64,000 nucleotides of DNA from Sphingomonas sp. J315 (GTDB lineage: Bacteria; Pseudomonadota; Alphaproteobacteria; Sphingomonadales; Sphingomonadaceae): NCBI RefSeq assembly GCF_024666595.1, contig NZ_CP088296.1:2470501-2534500 (forward strand), in the 5' to 3' direction. The stretch's first letter is position 1; each line of letters starts with the position of its first letter. Under the pieces are notes generated by a model that was given only the letters and a program-made list of their open reading frames with translations, searched no databases and had not been told where the DNA came from. Both the position numbers and the translations under genes were made by a program. Below are positions 48,457 to 57,125 of this stretch, in pieces.

Positions 48457-49293
48457 GGGTCGGGACTCATAACCACCATGTGACGGCTGCGGCGAGGTAG
48501 ATGGCGCTGAGGAAGTTGGTGGCGAGCTTGTCGTAGCGGGTGGCGATGCGGCGATAATCCTTGAGGCGGCAGAACATGCGCTCGACGGCGTTGCGGCCCT
48601 TGTAGAGCGTCTTGGAGAAGCAGCTTTTCCAGCGGCGGTTCGTCTTGGAGGGGATGTTCGGAACGGCACCCTGCCGCTCGATCAGGTCGCGGATCGCATT
48701 GCTGTCGTAAGCCTTGTCCGCGAGCACGATGGTGCGCGGCGCGAGATCATCGAGCAACACATCGGCTGCGCGGCAGTCGGCGACCTGGCCACCGGTCAGC
48801 AGGAAGCGGAGCGGCCGACCTTCGCCGTCGGTGAGCGCGTGGAGCTTGCTGTTGCGGCCGCCCCGGCTGATCCCGATCGCCTGGACGAGCGCCCCCCTTT
48901 TCCACCGCCCGCGGAGCGGTGCGCCTTCATATGCGTGCTGTCGATCAGGACCTCGGCGGGCGGCCCGCCTGCTGCCGCGAGCGTGACGAACAGCTCCTGC
49001 CACACACCCTTTGCCGCCCAGCGCACGAACCGGTTGTAGAGCGTCTTCCTCGGCCCGTAGCAGGCCGGCGCGTCGACCCAGCGCCCGCCCGACTTCACCA
49101 CATGAATGATGCCGCTGATCACCCGCCGATCATCGACCCGCGCCACACCGCGCACCTTGTCCGGCAGCAGCGGACGCAGCCGCTCGAACTGGGCTTCACT
49201 CAACCAAAACTCGCTCAAATCCACGCTCCTGCTGGCGCAGCGCATGAATCACATCCCAGCCGCCAAGGGAATCCCGTTTATGGGTCCCGACCC
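48457..49293 (-). mobile_element. IS5-family insertion sequence (IS427-like)
   Basis: Inverted ends GGGTCGGGACTCATAA (left) and the complement of GGGTCGGGACCCATAA (right) enclose a two-frame DDE transposase. A TA dinucleotide directly abuts both ends, as expected for a 2-bp target duplication. The length of about 837 bp fits the IS427 subgroup. Confidence 0.9.
48467..49245 (-). CDS. IS5-family transposase in two frames
   Basis: The N-terminal part has the family start LSEFWLSEAQFERLRPLLP and the first Asp in EVLIDSTHMKAHRSAGG. The second frame has QAIGISRGGRNSKLHALTDG, LADKAYDSNAIRD and NAVERMFCRLKDYRRIATRY with the remaining Asp and Glu. The switch is a -1 step at the sequence GGAAAAGGGGGGC on the minus strand (opposite 48892-48901). 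IS427-type elements use programmed frameshifting at such sites, but a missing G would also join the frames. GTG at 49224 is an alternative start. Confidence 0.85.
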
Positions 49294-49317
49294 TAGGCCA
49301 ATGGGGTGCGTATCGCC

Positions 49318-50145
49318 ATGGAAAGGTTTCTTGTCATTGCAGGACTCTCGACTGCTCTGATGACGAGCCCGCTCGTCAGTCCGTCGGCTCAGGCGCAAAG
49401 CGGTGGATGGAAAGCGCGAAGCGACGAATATAAGTGCCTTGGAGTAGATGGTGCGTCGGGGACACTTCGGGTCTCGGTGTACCGCGATCATCCATTCGCC
49501 AACGGCGCTCCGTTCATGATAAGCGTACGGTCGAGCAATGCGCTGCCCGCTTGGGCCGGCTCCGGCGGAATTGGCATAAAGGTGCAGCCCCGATCCTCCG
49601 GCAATCCAAGTATCCGATACAATGTGTCGACGGAGCGGAAGGGCCAAAGGATCATTCAAGGCTTCCCCGTAGATCTCGAGTTCCCAGTCATCACGCTTTA
49701 TGGTGGCTATGATTTGCTGGAATGGCTGTCCCGGTCCAGCCGCTCGTTCGATTATGCCTATCAAGGCAGGGTCGTGGAAACATTCACCTTGGCAGACTTT
49801 AGTGGCGCCCGCGCCGCGCTCGACAATTGCCGCCCGATCGCCCCACCGCCCAATCGTCCACTGACCCCTCAGGGCAACATGGCTGGATGGCTCGACGTCG
49901 ATGCTATTGACCGGGCGCTTACAGTAAAAAGAAGTTCGATTGGCCCGTTTAGCGCAGATTTGCTTGTCAACTACTTTGGGCGCGTTGAGCGCTGTACGGT
50001 CACACTTTCGACAGGACTGCCGAATATCGATCAGCTGATGTGCAATCAATTGAAAAAGAACGGGCGTTATCGAGCGGCAACAGATGCATTAGGCAAACAT
50101 ATTGCGAAAATTCATAACATCAAATTCGGGGCGATACAGTTCTAG
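49318..50145 (+). CDS. Exported protein with a TonB-like C-terminal domain
   Basis: A signal peptide (FLVIAGLSTALMTSPLVSPS) precedes an unrecognised N-terminal domain of about 140 residues. A proline-rich linker (PIAPPPNRPLTPQG) leads to a C-terminal segment of about 80 residues. That segment resembles the TonB C-terminal fold: LLVNYFGRVERCTVTLSTGL, LPNIDQLMCNQLKKNGRY and RAATDALGKHI. There is no transmembrane anchor of the TonB type. The gene is AT-richer than its neighbours and begins 24 nt after the IS5 end, so its promoter may have been replaced. Role unknown. Confidence 0.65.
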   Translation: MERFLVIAGLSTALMTSPLVSPSAQAQSGGWKARSDEYKCLGVDGASGTLRVSVYRDHPFANGAPFMISVRSSNALPAWAGSGGIGIKVQPRSSGNPSIRYNVSTERKGQRIIQGFPVDLEFPVITLYGGYDLLEWLSRSSRSFDYAYQGRVVETFTLADFSGARAALDNCRPIAPPPNRPLTPQGNMAGWLDVDAIDRALTVKRSSIGPFSADLLVNYFGRVERCTVTLSTGLPNIDQLMCNQLKKNGRYRAATDALGKHIAKIHNIKFGAIQF

Positions 50146-50269
50146 GCTCTGTTGTCTCTAGCCACTGTTGACAAAACTGGGCATCCATCGCCGGATGCGG
50201 TTAAGTTGAGGAGGCTCTCAACGGAGAGAGACTCCCCGACCCAATACCCACCGCACCCCAGCCCACCCC

Positions 50270-50662
50270 CTACAACAGCGCCTGCACCTCTTCCACAAAC
50301 CGCATCACCGAAATCGGCTTGGTGACATAGGCGTTCGCCCCCGCCGCGCGGATCCGCGCCTCGTCCTCTTGCCCGGCATAGGCGGTCACCGCCATCACCG
50401 GAATCGACTTCAGCACCGGATCACCGCGCATCCGCCCGATGATCTCGATGCCCGAAATATGCGGCAGCTGGATATCGGTGATCACCAGATCGGGCGAAAA
50501 GGCGCGCGCGGTCGCCACCGCTTCGCGCCCGTCGCGGACCGCCGAGGTCTCGAAGCCGTGCGCGCGCAGCAGGTCGCAGAAAAGTTTGAGATTGAGTTCG
50601 TTGTCCTCGACAACCAGCACCCTTTTGCCACGCGATCCCTTCGACGAACGATTGGCCAACGA
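50270..50662 (-). CDS. divK: DivK-like single-domain response regulator
   Basis: A stand-alone receiver domain: acidic pocket VLVVEDNELNLKLFCDLLRA, phospho-acceptor Asp in PDLVITDIQLPHISG, Thr in VMAVTAYAGQEDEARI and Lys in YVTKPISVMRFVEEV. It closely resembles DivK, the essential cell-fate regulator of alphaproteobacteria that acts through DivJ/PleC and DivL. The start is uncertain: TTG at 50662 is used to avoid overlap with the divergent DUF3572 gene; TTG 50704 and GTG 50620 are alternatives. pleD is not next to it. Confidence 0.85.
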   Translation of the reverse strand, partial: SLANRSSKGSRGKRVLVVEDNELNLKLFCDLLRAHGFETSAVRDGREAVATARAFSPDLVITDIQLPHISGIEIIGRMRGDPVLKSIPVMAVTAYAGQEDEARIRAAGANAYVTKPISVMRFVEEVQALL

Positions 50663-50685
50663 ACGATTGGGCGAAGCTCTAGGCG

Positions 50686-50958
50686 ATGCGCGACGCGGTG
50701 ACAAATGAGCAGGCGGGGACGCTGGCGCTGGGTGCCTTGGCCTGGGCGCTGTCCGATGCGGCGCGCGCGCGCCGGCTGCTCGACCTGACCGGCCTGTCGC
50801 CGCACGACCTGCGCGCGCGTGCCGGCGACGCCGATGTTCTCACTGCCGTGCTCGGCTTCCTCGAGGCGCATGAGCCCGACCTGATCGCCTGCGCCGACGC
50901 GACCGGAACAACCCCTGCCGCGCTCGTCGCCGCTCGCCACGCGCTGGAGACCCAATGA
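50686..50958 (+). CDS. DUF3572 family protein
   Basis: A 90-residue helical protein: TLALGALAWALSDAARARRL, LLDLTGLSPHDLRARAGD and ADVLTAVLGFLEAHEPDL match DUF3572. The family is alphaproteobacterial, of unknown function, and commonly sits next to divK, here divergently. Its last codons overlap the start of the HAD gene (ATGA), so they form an operon. Confidence 0.88.
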   Translation: MRDAVTNEQAGTLALGALAWALSDAARARRLLDLTGLSPHDLRARAGDADVLTAVLGFLEAHEPDLIACADATGTTPAALVAARHALETQ

Positions 50959-51602
50959 AGCCGCTCCTGATCTGCGACTGCGATGAAGTGCTGCTGCACA
51001 TGGTGCGGCATTTCGGGGTGTGGCTCGACGAGGCGCATGATATCGAGTTCGACCTGACGAGCCATGAGTGGGCACAGGCGATGAAGCCGCGCGACGGCAG
51101 CACGCTGACGCCCGAGGCGATGTGGGTCTATCTCGACGGCTTTTTCCCCGCGCAAATGGACCGCCAGACGCTCGTTCCGCACGCGCGTGAATCGCTGACG
51201 CTGCTCGCCGAACAGGCCGACATCGTCATCCTCACAAATCTCCGCGATCACTGCCGCGAACACCGCATCGCCCAGCTCGACACGCACGGCATCGTTCACC
51301 GCGTCGAATGCAATCAGGGCGGGAAGGGGCGGCCCGTGAAGCGGCTGGTCGAGGAACATGGTGCCAGCGTCGCGGTGTTCGTCGACGATCTTGCTACCCA
51401 CCACGAATCGGTCGCGCGCATCGCACCACAGGTGTTCCGCCTGCACATGGTGTCCGAACCCCGCCTCGCGCCGCATGTTCCGGCTGCACCGCACGCACAC
51501 GCGCGGATCGACGACTGGCGTGAGGCGCAGCGCTGGATTTCCGCGCGCTTCGCCGATGGCACGCCTGCCCCGCAATCCCTTTCTCAGGAGAACCCAGCAT
51601 GA
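50955..51602 (+). CDS. HAD-superfamily hydrolase
   Basis: The nucleophile motif is LLICDCDEVLLHM (D-x-D). Motif II is in VILTNLRDHC, the lysine is in NQGGKGRPVKRLVEE, and the acidic motif IV is in VAVFVDDLATHHESV. 215 residues with a small alpha-helical cap between motifs I and II. A phosphatase of unknown substrate. Overlaps DUF3572 and the ridA-type gene by 4 nt on each side (ATGA-type). Confidence 0.85.
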   Translation: MKPLLICDCDEVLLHMVRHFGVWLDEAHDIEFDLTSHEWAQAMKPRDGSTLTPEAMWVYLDGFFPAQMDRQTLVPHARESLTLLAEQADIVILTNLRDHCREHRIAQLDTHGIVHRVECNQGGKGRPVKRLVEEHGASVAVFVDDLATHHESVARIAPQVFRLHMVSEPRLAPHVPAAPHAHARIDDWREAQRWISARFADGTPAPQSLSQENPA

Positions 51603-52057
51603 CCGACGTCCTTGCCCGCCTCGCCGAACTCGGCCTCGAACTGCCCGAAGCCGCCGCGCCCGTCGCGGCCTATGTCCCCACCGTCACTGCGGGCGGGCTG
51701 ATGCACGTCTCCGGCCAGTTGCCGTTCAAGGACGGCGTCGTGATGACCGGTCGCCTCGGCGAAGACCGCGACCTTGCCTATGGGCAGGAAGCCGCCGAGC
51801 GCTGCGGCCTGATGGTTGTTGCCCAGATCGGCAAGGCGCTGGGCGGGTTCGACCGGGTCGAGCGGATCGTGAAGCTCGGCGTATTCGTCAACTCCGATCC
51901 CAGCTTCACGCAGCAGCCCCAGGTCGCCAATGGCGCGTCGGAGCTGATGGAAAAGCTGTTCGGCGAAGCCGGCCGCCATGCCCGCGCCGCAGTCGGCGTG
52001 GCGGTGCTGCCGCGTGGGGCTGCCGTGGAGATCGACGCGATTGTTGCTGTAAAGTAA
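51599..52057 (+). CDS. RidA/YjgF family protein
   Basis: A 152-residue member of the longer RidA subgroup: VTAGGLMHVSGQLPFKDGVV, RCGLMVVAQIGKALGGFDRV, RIVKLGVFVNSDPSFTQQPQ and the C-terminal GVAVLPRGAAVEIDAIVAVK. The arginine that binds the substrate carboxylate in RidA is in position (LPRGAAVEI). RidA deaminates reactive enamines/imines. In this subgroup the activity is not proven. Confidence 0.9.
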   Translation: MTDVLARLAELGLELPEAAAPVAAYVPTVTAGGLMHVSGQLPFKDGVVMTGRLGEDRDLAYGQEAAERCGLMVVAQIGKALGGFDRVERIVKLGVFVNSDPSFTQQPQVANGASELMEKLFGEAGRHARAAVGVAVLPRGAAVEIDAIVAVK

Positions 52058-52268
52058 CGGTCACCGCTGTTACAATTCTGTTGCGCCGCCGCAACAGCGG
52101 CGACGCAATTGCGTTCGGGGCGCGAAATAGAATTGTGCAGCGCAACGAAATGCTGCAACTTTCCCTCGGTGGGAGGCAATAGCCGCGCCGGGACATATGT
52201 CCTGAGCCATGCGGCAGCCCTTCCATTGCAGGATGGGACCGAAATCGCACCAAGACGAAAGGGATCCC

Positions 52269-52997
52269 ATGCGTTTCACCAAGTCCATCGCCGGCGCGCT
52301 GCTGCTCGCCGCCACCGCCACCCCCGCGTTCGCGCAGGACGAGACCGAGGCACCCGACGCCTTCACCATCACCGGGTCGGCGACCGTCGTCAGCGACTAT
52401 CGCTTCCGCGGCTTCACGCAGTCGAACGAAGAGGCAGCCATTCAGGGCGGCTTTACCGTCGCGCATGAGAGCGGCGTCTATGTCGGCACCTGGGGGTCGA
52501 GCATCGGCTTTGCCAACGGCACCGAAATCGACGTGTTCGCCGGCTTTGCGAAGGAAGTGGCCTCGGGCCTGACCGCCGATATCGGCGCGACCGTCTATCT
52601 CTATCCCGGCACGGCGGACAGCTCGATCATCGAACCCTATTTCTCGCTGACCGGCACCGTCGGTCCGGCGACGATCAAGGGCTTCGTGGCCTGGGCACCC
52701 GACGGGCAGGATTCGCTGGGCGATGCCGGTTCCTTCTACACCTCGGCCACCGTCACCATCGCCATTCCGGAAACACCTCTCAAGGTGAAGGGCAGCCTGG
52801 GCCATGCGTGGAGCGACAGCTTCCTTGGCGGCTATGACGGCGACGGCCGGGTGCTCGACTATTCGATCGGCGCGGAAGCCAGCTGGAAGGCGCTGACCTT
52901 CGGCGTCTCCTATGTGAACACCAATGAGCGTGCTCCGTTCAAGGAAACGTTTGGCGCGGACGGGGCCGTGCTGTTCACGCTCGGCGCGGCGTTCTAA
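52269..52997 (+). CDS. TorF-family putative porin
   Basis: A signal peptide (SIAGALLLAATATPAFAQ) is followed by a predicted beta-barrel. The family start is GSATVVSDYRFRGFTQSNEE; other landmarks are GVYVGTWGSSIGF, EIDVFAGFAKEV and the ending LFTLGAAF with C-terminal Phe. The ATG at 52269 was chosen to give the signal peptide directly. TorF-type proteins are outer-membrane proteins abundant in sphingomonads; cargo unknown. Confidence 0.88.
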   Translation: MRFTKSIAGALLLAATATPAFAQDETEAPDAFTITGSATVVSDYRFRGFTQSNEEAAIQGGFTVAHESGVYVGTWGSSIGFANGTEIDVFAGFAKEVASGLTADIGATVYLYPGTADSSIIEPYFSLTGTVGPATIKGFVAWAPDGQDSLGDAGSFYTSATVTIAIPETPLKVKGSLGHAWSDSFLGGYDGDGRVLDYSIGAEASWKALTFGVSYVNTNERAPFKETFGADGAVLFTLGAAF

Positions 52998-53020
52998 GCC
53001 GACCGGCACCAGCCAAAGCG

Positions 53021-53054
53021 AAGGGCCGCGGAACGATGGTTCCGCGGCCCTTTT
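53021..53054 (+). terminator. Strong terminator downstream of torF
   Basis: AAGGGCCGCGGAAC and GTTCCGCGGCCCTTT form a 14-bp stem around GATG, ending in TTTTG. It lies 24 nt after the TorF stop. Confidence 0.85.
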
Positions 53055-53102
53055 GCTTTGGTGTTCCTGCCACTCCCGCAAGCGGGAAAGGGCTCCAAAC
53101 CC

Positions 53103-53561
53103 CTAGTCTTGCGGCGTAGGCGACGGGGCAGGGGCCGGGGCGCCGCCAGCCTGGGTCTGCGCGTCGCGGCCATCGCCCTGTGGCGCGGCGACGATGTCGC
53201 GGGTCGTGCTGCCCTTGTCGACCACGCTGGTGTCGGGGCTGCCCACGCCGGAGCGGATGCCGGCATCGGCACCGGTACGTGCACCGGCCGCATCAAGAGC
53301 GGCGCGTTCCGACGCGCTGCGCGGCGCGCTGCCGCCGAACAGCGCTTCGAGCGCCTGCTGCGCGGGACCGCCGGCATCCTGTGGACGCGGTGCACCCGGC
53401 TGCGGCGGGCGCATCGCGAAGTCGGGCGGGATCACCAGAGGCGCCTGACGCGCCACGGCGAATTCGTCGGGACGCTTGCGGTCGCCCAACAGGCTGCTGC
53501 CGCAGCTGGCGAGCAGGGTCGCCGCGCCGCATACAGCGACAACAAGCACGGACTTACGCAT
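53103..53561 (-). CDS. DUF3035 lipoprotein (BamF-like)
   Basis: A lipoprotein signal (SVLVVAVCGAATLLASC) with lipobox, then the DUF3035 core: LLGDRKRPDEFAVARQAPLV and IPPDFAMRPPQPGAPRPQD. A long Gly/Ala/Thr and Pro-rich tail follows. In Caulobacter the corresponding protein (BamF) is part of the outer-membrane beta-barrel assembly complex. The start overlaps the lspA stop, and lipoprotein maturation by LspA would act on it. Confidence 0.85.
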   Translation of the reverse strand: MRKSVLVVAVCGAATLLASCGSSLLGDRKRPDEFAVARQAPLVIPPDFAMRPPQPGAPRPQDAGGPAQQALEALFGGSAPRSASERAALDAAGARTGADAGIRSGVGSPDTSVVDKGSTTRDIVAAPQGDGRDAQTQAGGAPAPAPSPTPQD

Positions 53562-54077
53562 TGGCATTCTCCACAGGGGCGCCGGTGTCATCGGCCTTGG
53601 GTTTCTCTCGCACGAACAGCGCCCGGATGAGCAGGATCAGAACGCCGATGGTAATCGCAGCATCGGCGACGTTAAAGACCAAAAAAGGGCGCCATTCGCC
53701 AAAGTGCAGATCGGCATAGTCGACGACATAGCCGAACCGCACCCGGTCGACGATGTTGCCCAACGCGCCGCCCAGCACGAGGCTGAGCGCGAACATGTCT
53801 TGGCGATTGGTCTCGCGGACCATCCACCAGCCCACGCCCCCGCAATTGCGGCGGTCAGCGCGACCAGCGCCCAGCGCATCGTGTCGGTTTCGGCGGCGAG
53901 CAGCCCCAGCGACACTCCGATATTGGCAACGAAGCGCAGGTCGAAGAACGAAACGACCTCGATCGCCTTGCCCGGCGCGTCGATGCCCAGCCCCTCGACC
54001 ACCCACGCCTTCATCGCCTGATCGGCGACAAAGATCAGGAAGGCGAGGGCGAAGCCGATCGTGCGGTTGCGGTTCAT
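53554..54077 (-). CDS. lspA: Lipoprotein signal peptidase LspA, interrupted by a frameshift
   Basis: Four transmembrane segments; the active-site aspartates are in IVDRVRFGYVVDYADLHFG and FNVADAAITIG. The N-terminal part (FALAFLIFVADQAMKAWVVE) holds the conserved first Asp. The frame breaks at the five-C run 53837-53841. One more base gives AIAGGVGWWMVRETNRQDMF. LspA is essential in most Gram-negatives, so a sequence error is the likeliest cause. Starts 15 nt after ileS, the classic ribF-ileS-lspA order. Confidence 0.93.
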
Positions 54078-54091
54078 GGACCCCATGTCTT

Positions 54092-57079
54092 TCAGGAAAC
54101 TACCGAGTCGCAGCGGTGGCACAGCGCGCCATCGGCTTCAACCTCCGGAAGCAGACGCCAGCACCGGCCACACTTCTTGTGATCGGTCCGCTTGACCGCG
54201 ACGCCCTCGTCCGACCCGTGATGCACATCGGCGACGATGAACACCTCGGCCAGTTCGGCGGCGGGGCGCAGCAGGTTCGGAACCGTCACCTCGGCCTCGA
54301 GGCTCGATCGAATCACCTTCTCGCGGCGCAGCGGCTCGATCGCCTCGGTCACCGTCTCGCGTTGGCGACGGATATCCTCCCACTCGGTCGAGATCGCGTC
54401 ATCGCCGGGCAGCGCCGGGAGCTCGGGCCATTCAAGGAAATGGACCGAGCCGTCCTCGGACGGATAGCGCGCCTGCCACACTTCCTCGGCGGTGAACGCC
54501 AGGATCGGCGCGGCATAGCGGACCAGCGCGTGGAACAGCGTGTCGAGCACGGTGCGATACGCCCGCCGCTTCGGGCTGTCCGCCGCGTCGCAGTAGAGGC
54601 AATCCTTGCGGATATCGAAGAAGAAGGCCGACAGGTCCTCGTTCATGAAGTCCGACACCGCACGGGCATAGCGGTTGAACTCATACGCCTCCGCCGCCGC
54701 CTTCAGCTCGACATCGAGCATGCCGAGCTTGTGAAGCACATACAGCTCCAGTTCGGGCATCGCCTCGACCCCGACCTTTTCAGCATCGCTGAAGCCATCG
54801 AGCGCTCCGAGCAGATAGCGGAAGGTGTTGCGGATCTTGCGATACGCGTCGCCCGTGCCCGCCAGCACCTCCTTGCCGATCCGCACATCCTCGAAATAAT
54901 CGGTCTGCGCGACCCACAGGCGCAGGATGTCCGCGCCGCTCTCGCCGATGATCTTGAGCGGATCGACGACATTGCCGAGGCTCTTGGACATCTTGCGCCC
55001 CTGCCCATCGAGCGCGAAGCCGTGCGTCAGCACCGCGTCATAGGGCGCGCGCCCGCGCGTCCCGGCGCTCTCCAGCAGCGACGACTGGAACCAGCCGCGA
55101 TGCTGGTCCGACCCTTCGAGATACAGGTTTGCGCGCACGCCCTCGCCGTAACGCTGCTCGATCACGAAGCTGTGGGTCGATCCGCTGTCGAACCACACGT
55201 CGAGGATGTCGTTGACCACCTCATAATCGGCGAGGTTGTAATCCGGCCCCAGCAACGCCTGATGATCCGCCCCAAACCAAGCATCCGCGCCACCCGCGCG
55301 GAATGCGTCGAGGATGCGGACATTGACCGCGTCGTCGCGCAGATAGTCGCCGTTCTGGCGGTGGACATAGAGCGGGATCGGCACGCCCCAGGCGCGCTGC
55401 CGCGAAATCACCCAGTCCGGGCGGCCCTCGACCATCGCATGGATGCGGTTGCGGCTCTTCTCCGGCACCCACCGGGTGCGCTCGATCGCGTCGAGCGCCA
55501 GACCGCGCAGGGTGGGCGCGTTGGACGGGTTCACGATAGGGCCGAAACCGATGTCGGCGGCAAAGCCGGGCAGCTCGGCGGCGACATCTCTCCCCGTCAC
55601 CCCAGCGAAAGCTGGGGTCTCGTGCGGCTCCTGTCCCGCGCTCTCGCCTGAGGCCCCAGCTTTCGCTGGGGCGACGGACGAACGGCTCCCATCCATCGGG
55701 ATGAACCACTGCGGGGTGCAGCGGAAGATGATCTTGGCCTTGGACCGCCAGCTATGCGGATAGCTGTGCGCGAAATCGTCCGACGCGGCGAGCAGCGCCC
55801 CGGCGGCGCGCAGGTCGGTGCAGATCGGCCCGTCGGATGCGACGAACTTCTTGTTGATCACCGATCCCTGACCGCCCAGCCACAGCCAGTCGGCGCGGTA
55901 CATGCCCGCATCGTCGACCGCGAAGACAGGGTCGATGCCATGCGCCTTGCACAGCAGGAAATCGTCCTCGCCATGATCGGGCGCCATATGGACCAGGCCG
56001 GTGCCGGCGTCGGTGGTGACGAAGTCGCCGGGCAGGAACGGGCGCGGCTTGGCGAAGAAGCCGCCGAGATGATGCATCGGGTGGCGGGCAGTGGCACCGG
56101 CGAGTTGTGAACCTCGTACTCGACCGAAATACTCTTCCATTAGCTTCGGGCCGGAGCCGTCCGCTTGTAGATTGAGCCGTTCTAGCCGGTCGCGAAACGC
56201 TTCCAAAAGAGGCTCGGCGACGATGAACGTGCCGCCGTCGGATGGCTTGGTGCCGGTGGTTCCATCCCACCACATCGCGAAACGCAGATACTCAACATCC
56301 GGCCCATAAGCCAAAGCCTGGTTCACCGGGATCGTCCACGGCGTGGTCGTCCAGATCACCGCATGCGCGCCGACCAGTTCCGGCGCGTTCGGCGCATCGA
56401 CGATCTCGAACGCGACGTCGATCTGGGTCGACACCACATCCTCATATTCGACCTCGGCCTCGGCCAGCGCGGTCTTTTCGACAGGGGACCACATCACCGG
56501 CTTGGCCCCGCGATAGAGCTGGCCAGACTCCGCGAACTTCAGCAATTCGCCCGCGATCGTCGCCTCGGCGTCGAACTTCATGGTCAGATACGGATCGTCC
56601 CAATCGCCCATCACGCCCAGCCGCTCGAACTGTTCGCGCTGCACCGCGACCCATTTCTCGGCATAGGCGCGGCATTCGGCGCGGAACTCCGCCGCCGGCA
56701 CCTCGTCCTTGTTCAGCTTCTTGGCGCGATAGGCTTCCTCGATCTTCCATTCGATCGGCAGGCCGTGACAATCCCAGCCGGGGACATAGGGCGCGTCCTT
56801 GCCCATCAACGACTGGCTGCGGACGATGATGTCCTTGAGGATCTTGTTCATCGCATGGCCCATGTGAATGTCGCCATTCGCGTAAGGCGGGCCATCATGC
56901 AGGATGAAGCGCTCACGCCCCGCGCGCTGCTCGCGCAGCCGGTCGTACAGGCCAAGCCTGGCCCAGCGCGCCAGGATCTCCGGCTCCTTGGCGGCAAGCC
57001 CCGCCTTCATCGGAAAGTCGGTCTTCGGCAGGAAGACGGTGTCGCGCCAGTCGCGCTGCGTGTCGTTGGTGTCGGTCAT
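54092..57079 (-). CDS. ileS: Isoleucyl-tRNA synthetase
   Basis: A class I synthetase: HMGH signature at residues 72-75 (GDIHMGHAMNKI), KMSKS in GRKMSKSLGNVVDP, an editing CP1 domain, and a C-terminal zinc finger (CGRCWRLLPEVEA and CHRCDSV). About 995 residues, longer than the usual 930-940. Residues about 468-495 (beginning VAPAKAGASG and ending TPAFAGVTG) are encoded by a palindromic repeat inserted in frame. The frame is open upstream, but ATG 57079 gives the conserved start. Confidence 0.96.
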   Translation of the reverse strand: MTDTNDTQRDWRDTVFLPKTDFPMKAGLAAKEPEILARWARLGLYDRLREQRAGRERFILHDGPPYANGDIHMGHAMNKILKDIIVRSQSLMGKDAPYVPGWDCHGLPIEWKIEEAYRAKKLNKDEVPAAEFRAECRAYAEKWVAVQREQFERLGVMGDWDDPYLTMKFDAEATIAGELLKFAESGQLYRGAKPVMWSPVEKTALAEAEVEYEDVVSTQIDVAFEIVDAPNAPELVGAHAVIWTTTPWTIPVNQALAYGPDVEYLRFAMWWDGTTGTKPSDGGTFIVAEPLLEAFRDRLERLNLQADGSGPKLMEEYFGRVRGSQLAGATARHPMHHLGGFFAKPRPFLPGDFVTTDAGTGLVHMAPDHGEDDFLLCKAHGIDPVFAVDDAGMYRADWLWLGGQGSVINKKFVASDGPICTDLRAAGALLAASDDFAHSYPHSWRSKAKIIFRCTPQWFIPMDGSRSSVAPAKAGASGESAGQEPHETPAFAGVTGRDVAAELPGFAADIGFGPIVNPSNAPTLRGLALDAIERTRWVPEKSRNRIHAMVEGRPDWVISRQRAWGVPIPLYVHRQNGDYLRDDAVNVRILDAFRAGGADAWFGADHQALLGPDYNLADYEVVNDILDVWFDSGSTHSFVIEQRYGEGVRANLYLEGSDQHRGWFQSSLLESAGTRGRAPYDAVLTHGFALDGQGRKMSKSLGNVVDPLKIIGESGADILRLWVAQTDYFEDVRIGKEVLAGTGDAYRKIRNTFRYLLGALDGFSDAEKVGVEAMPELELYVLHKLGMLDVELKAAAEAYEFNRYARAVSDFMNEDLSAFFFDIRKDCLYCDAADSPKRRAYRTVLDTLFHALVRYAAPILAFTAEEVWQARYPSEDGSVHFLEWPELPALPGDDAISTEWEDIRRQRETVTEAIEPLRREKVIRSSLEAEVTVPNLLRPAAELAEVFIVADVHHGSDEGVAVKRTDHKKCGRCWRLLPEVEADGALCHRCDSVVS
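55594..55677. repeat. Palindromic repeat doublet inserted in frame in ileS
   Basis: Left unit CCGTCACCCCAGCGAAAGCT continues GGGG, and the right unit is the inverted copy CCAGCTTTCGCTGGGGCGACGG. Both contain the CCCCAGC-GAAA-GCTGGGG hairpin; a spacer of about 35 bp lies between. The span is 84 bp, a multiple of three, and no stop codon arises in the ileS frame. Confidence 0.9.
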
Positions 57080-57125
57080 GGGTCTGCGCCGATTAGAGGA
57101 AAGCGGGCGGGGCGGAAAGAGCTTT

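Noticed and set aside
50145..50180. GGCTCTGTTG near the end of the TonB-like orphan, resembling an IS6-family end
   Set aside because: Only about ten bases match, there is no partner repeat and no transposase, so it may be chance.
53753..55651. A 632-codon plus-strand frame
   Set aside because: Antisense to lspA and ileS, with composition typical of a GC-rich shadow frame.
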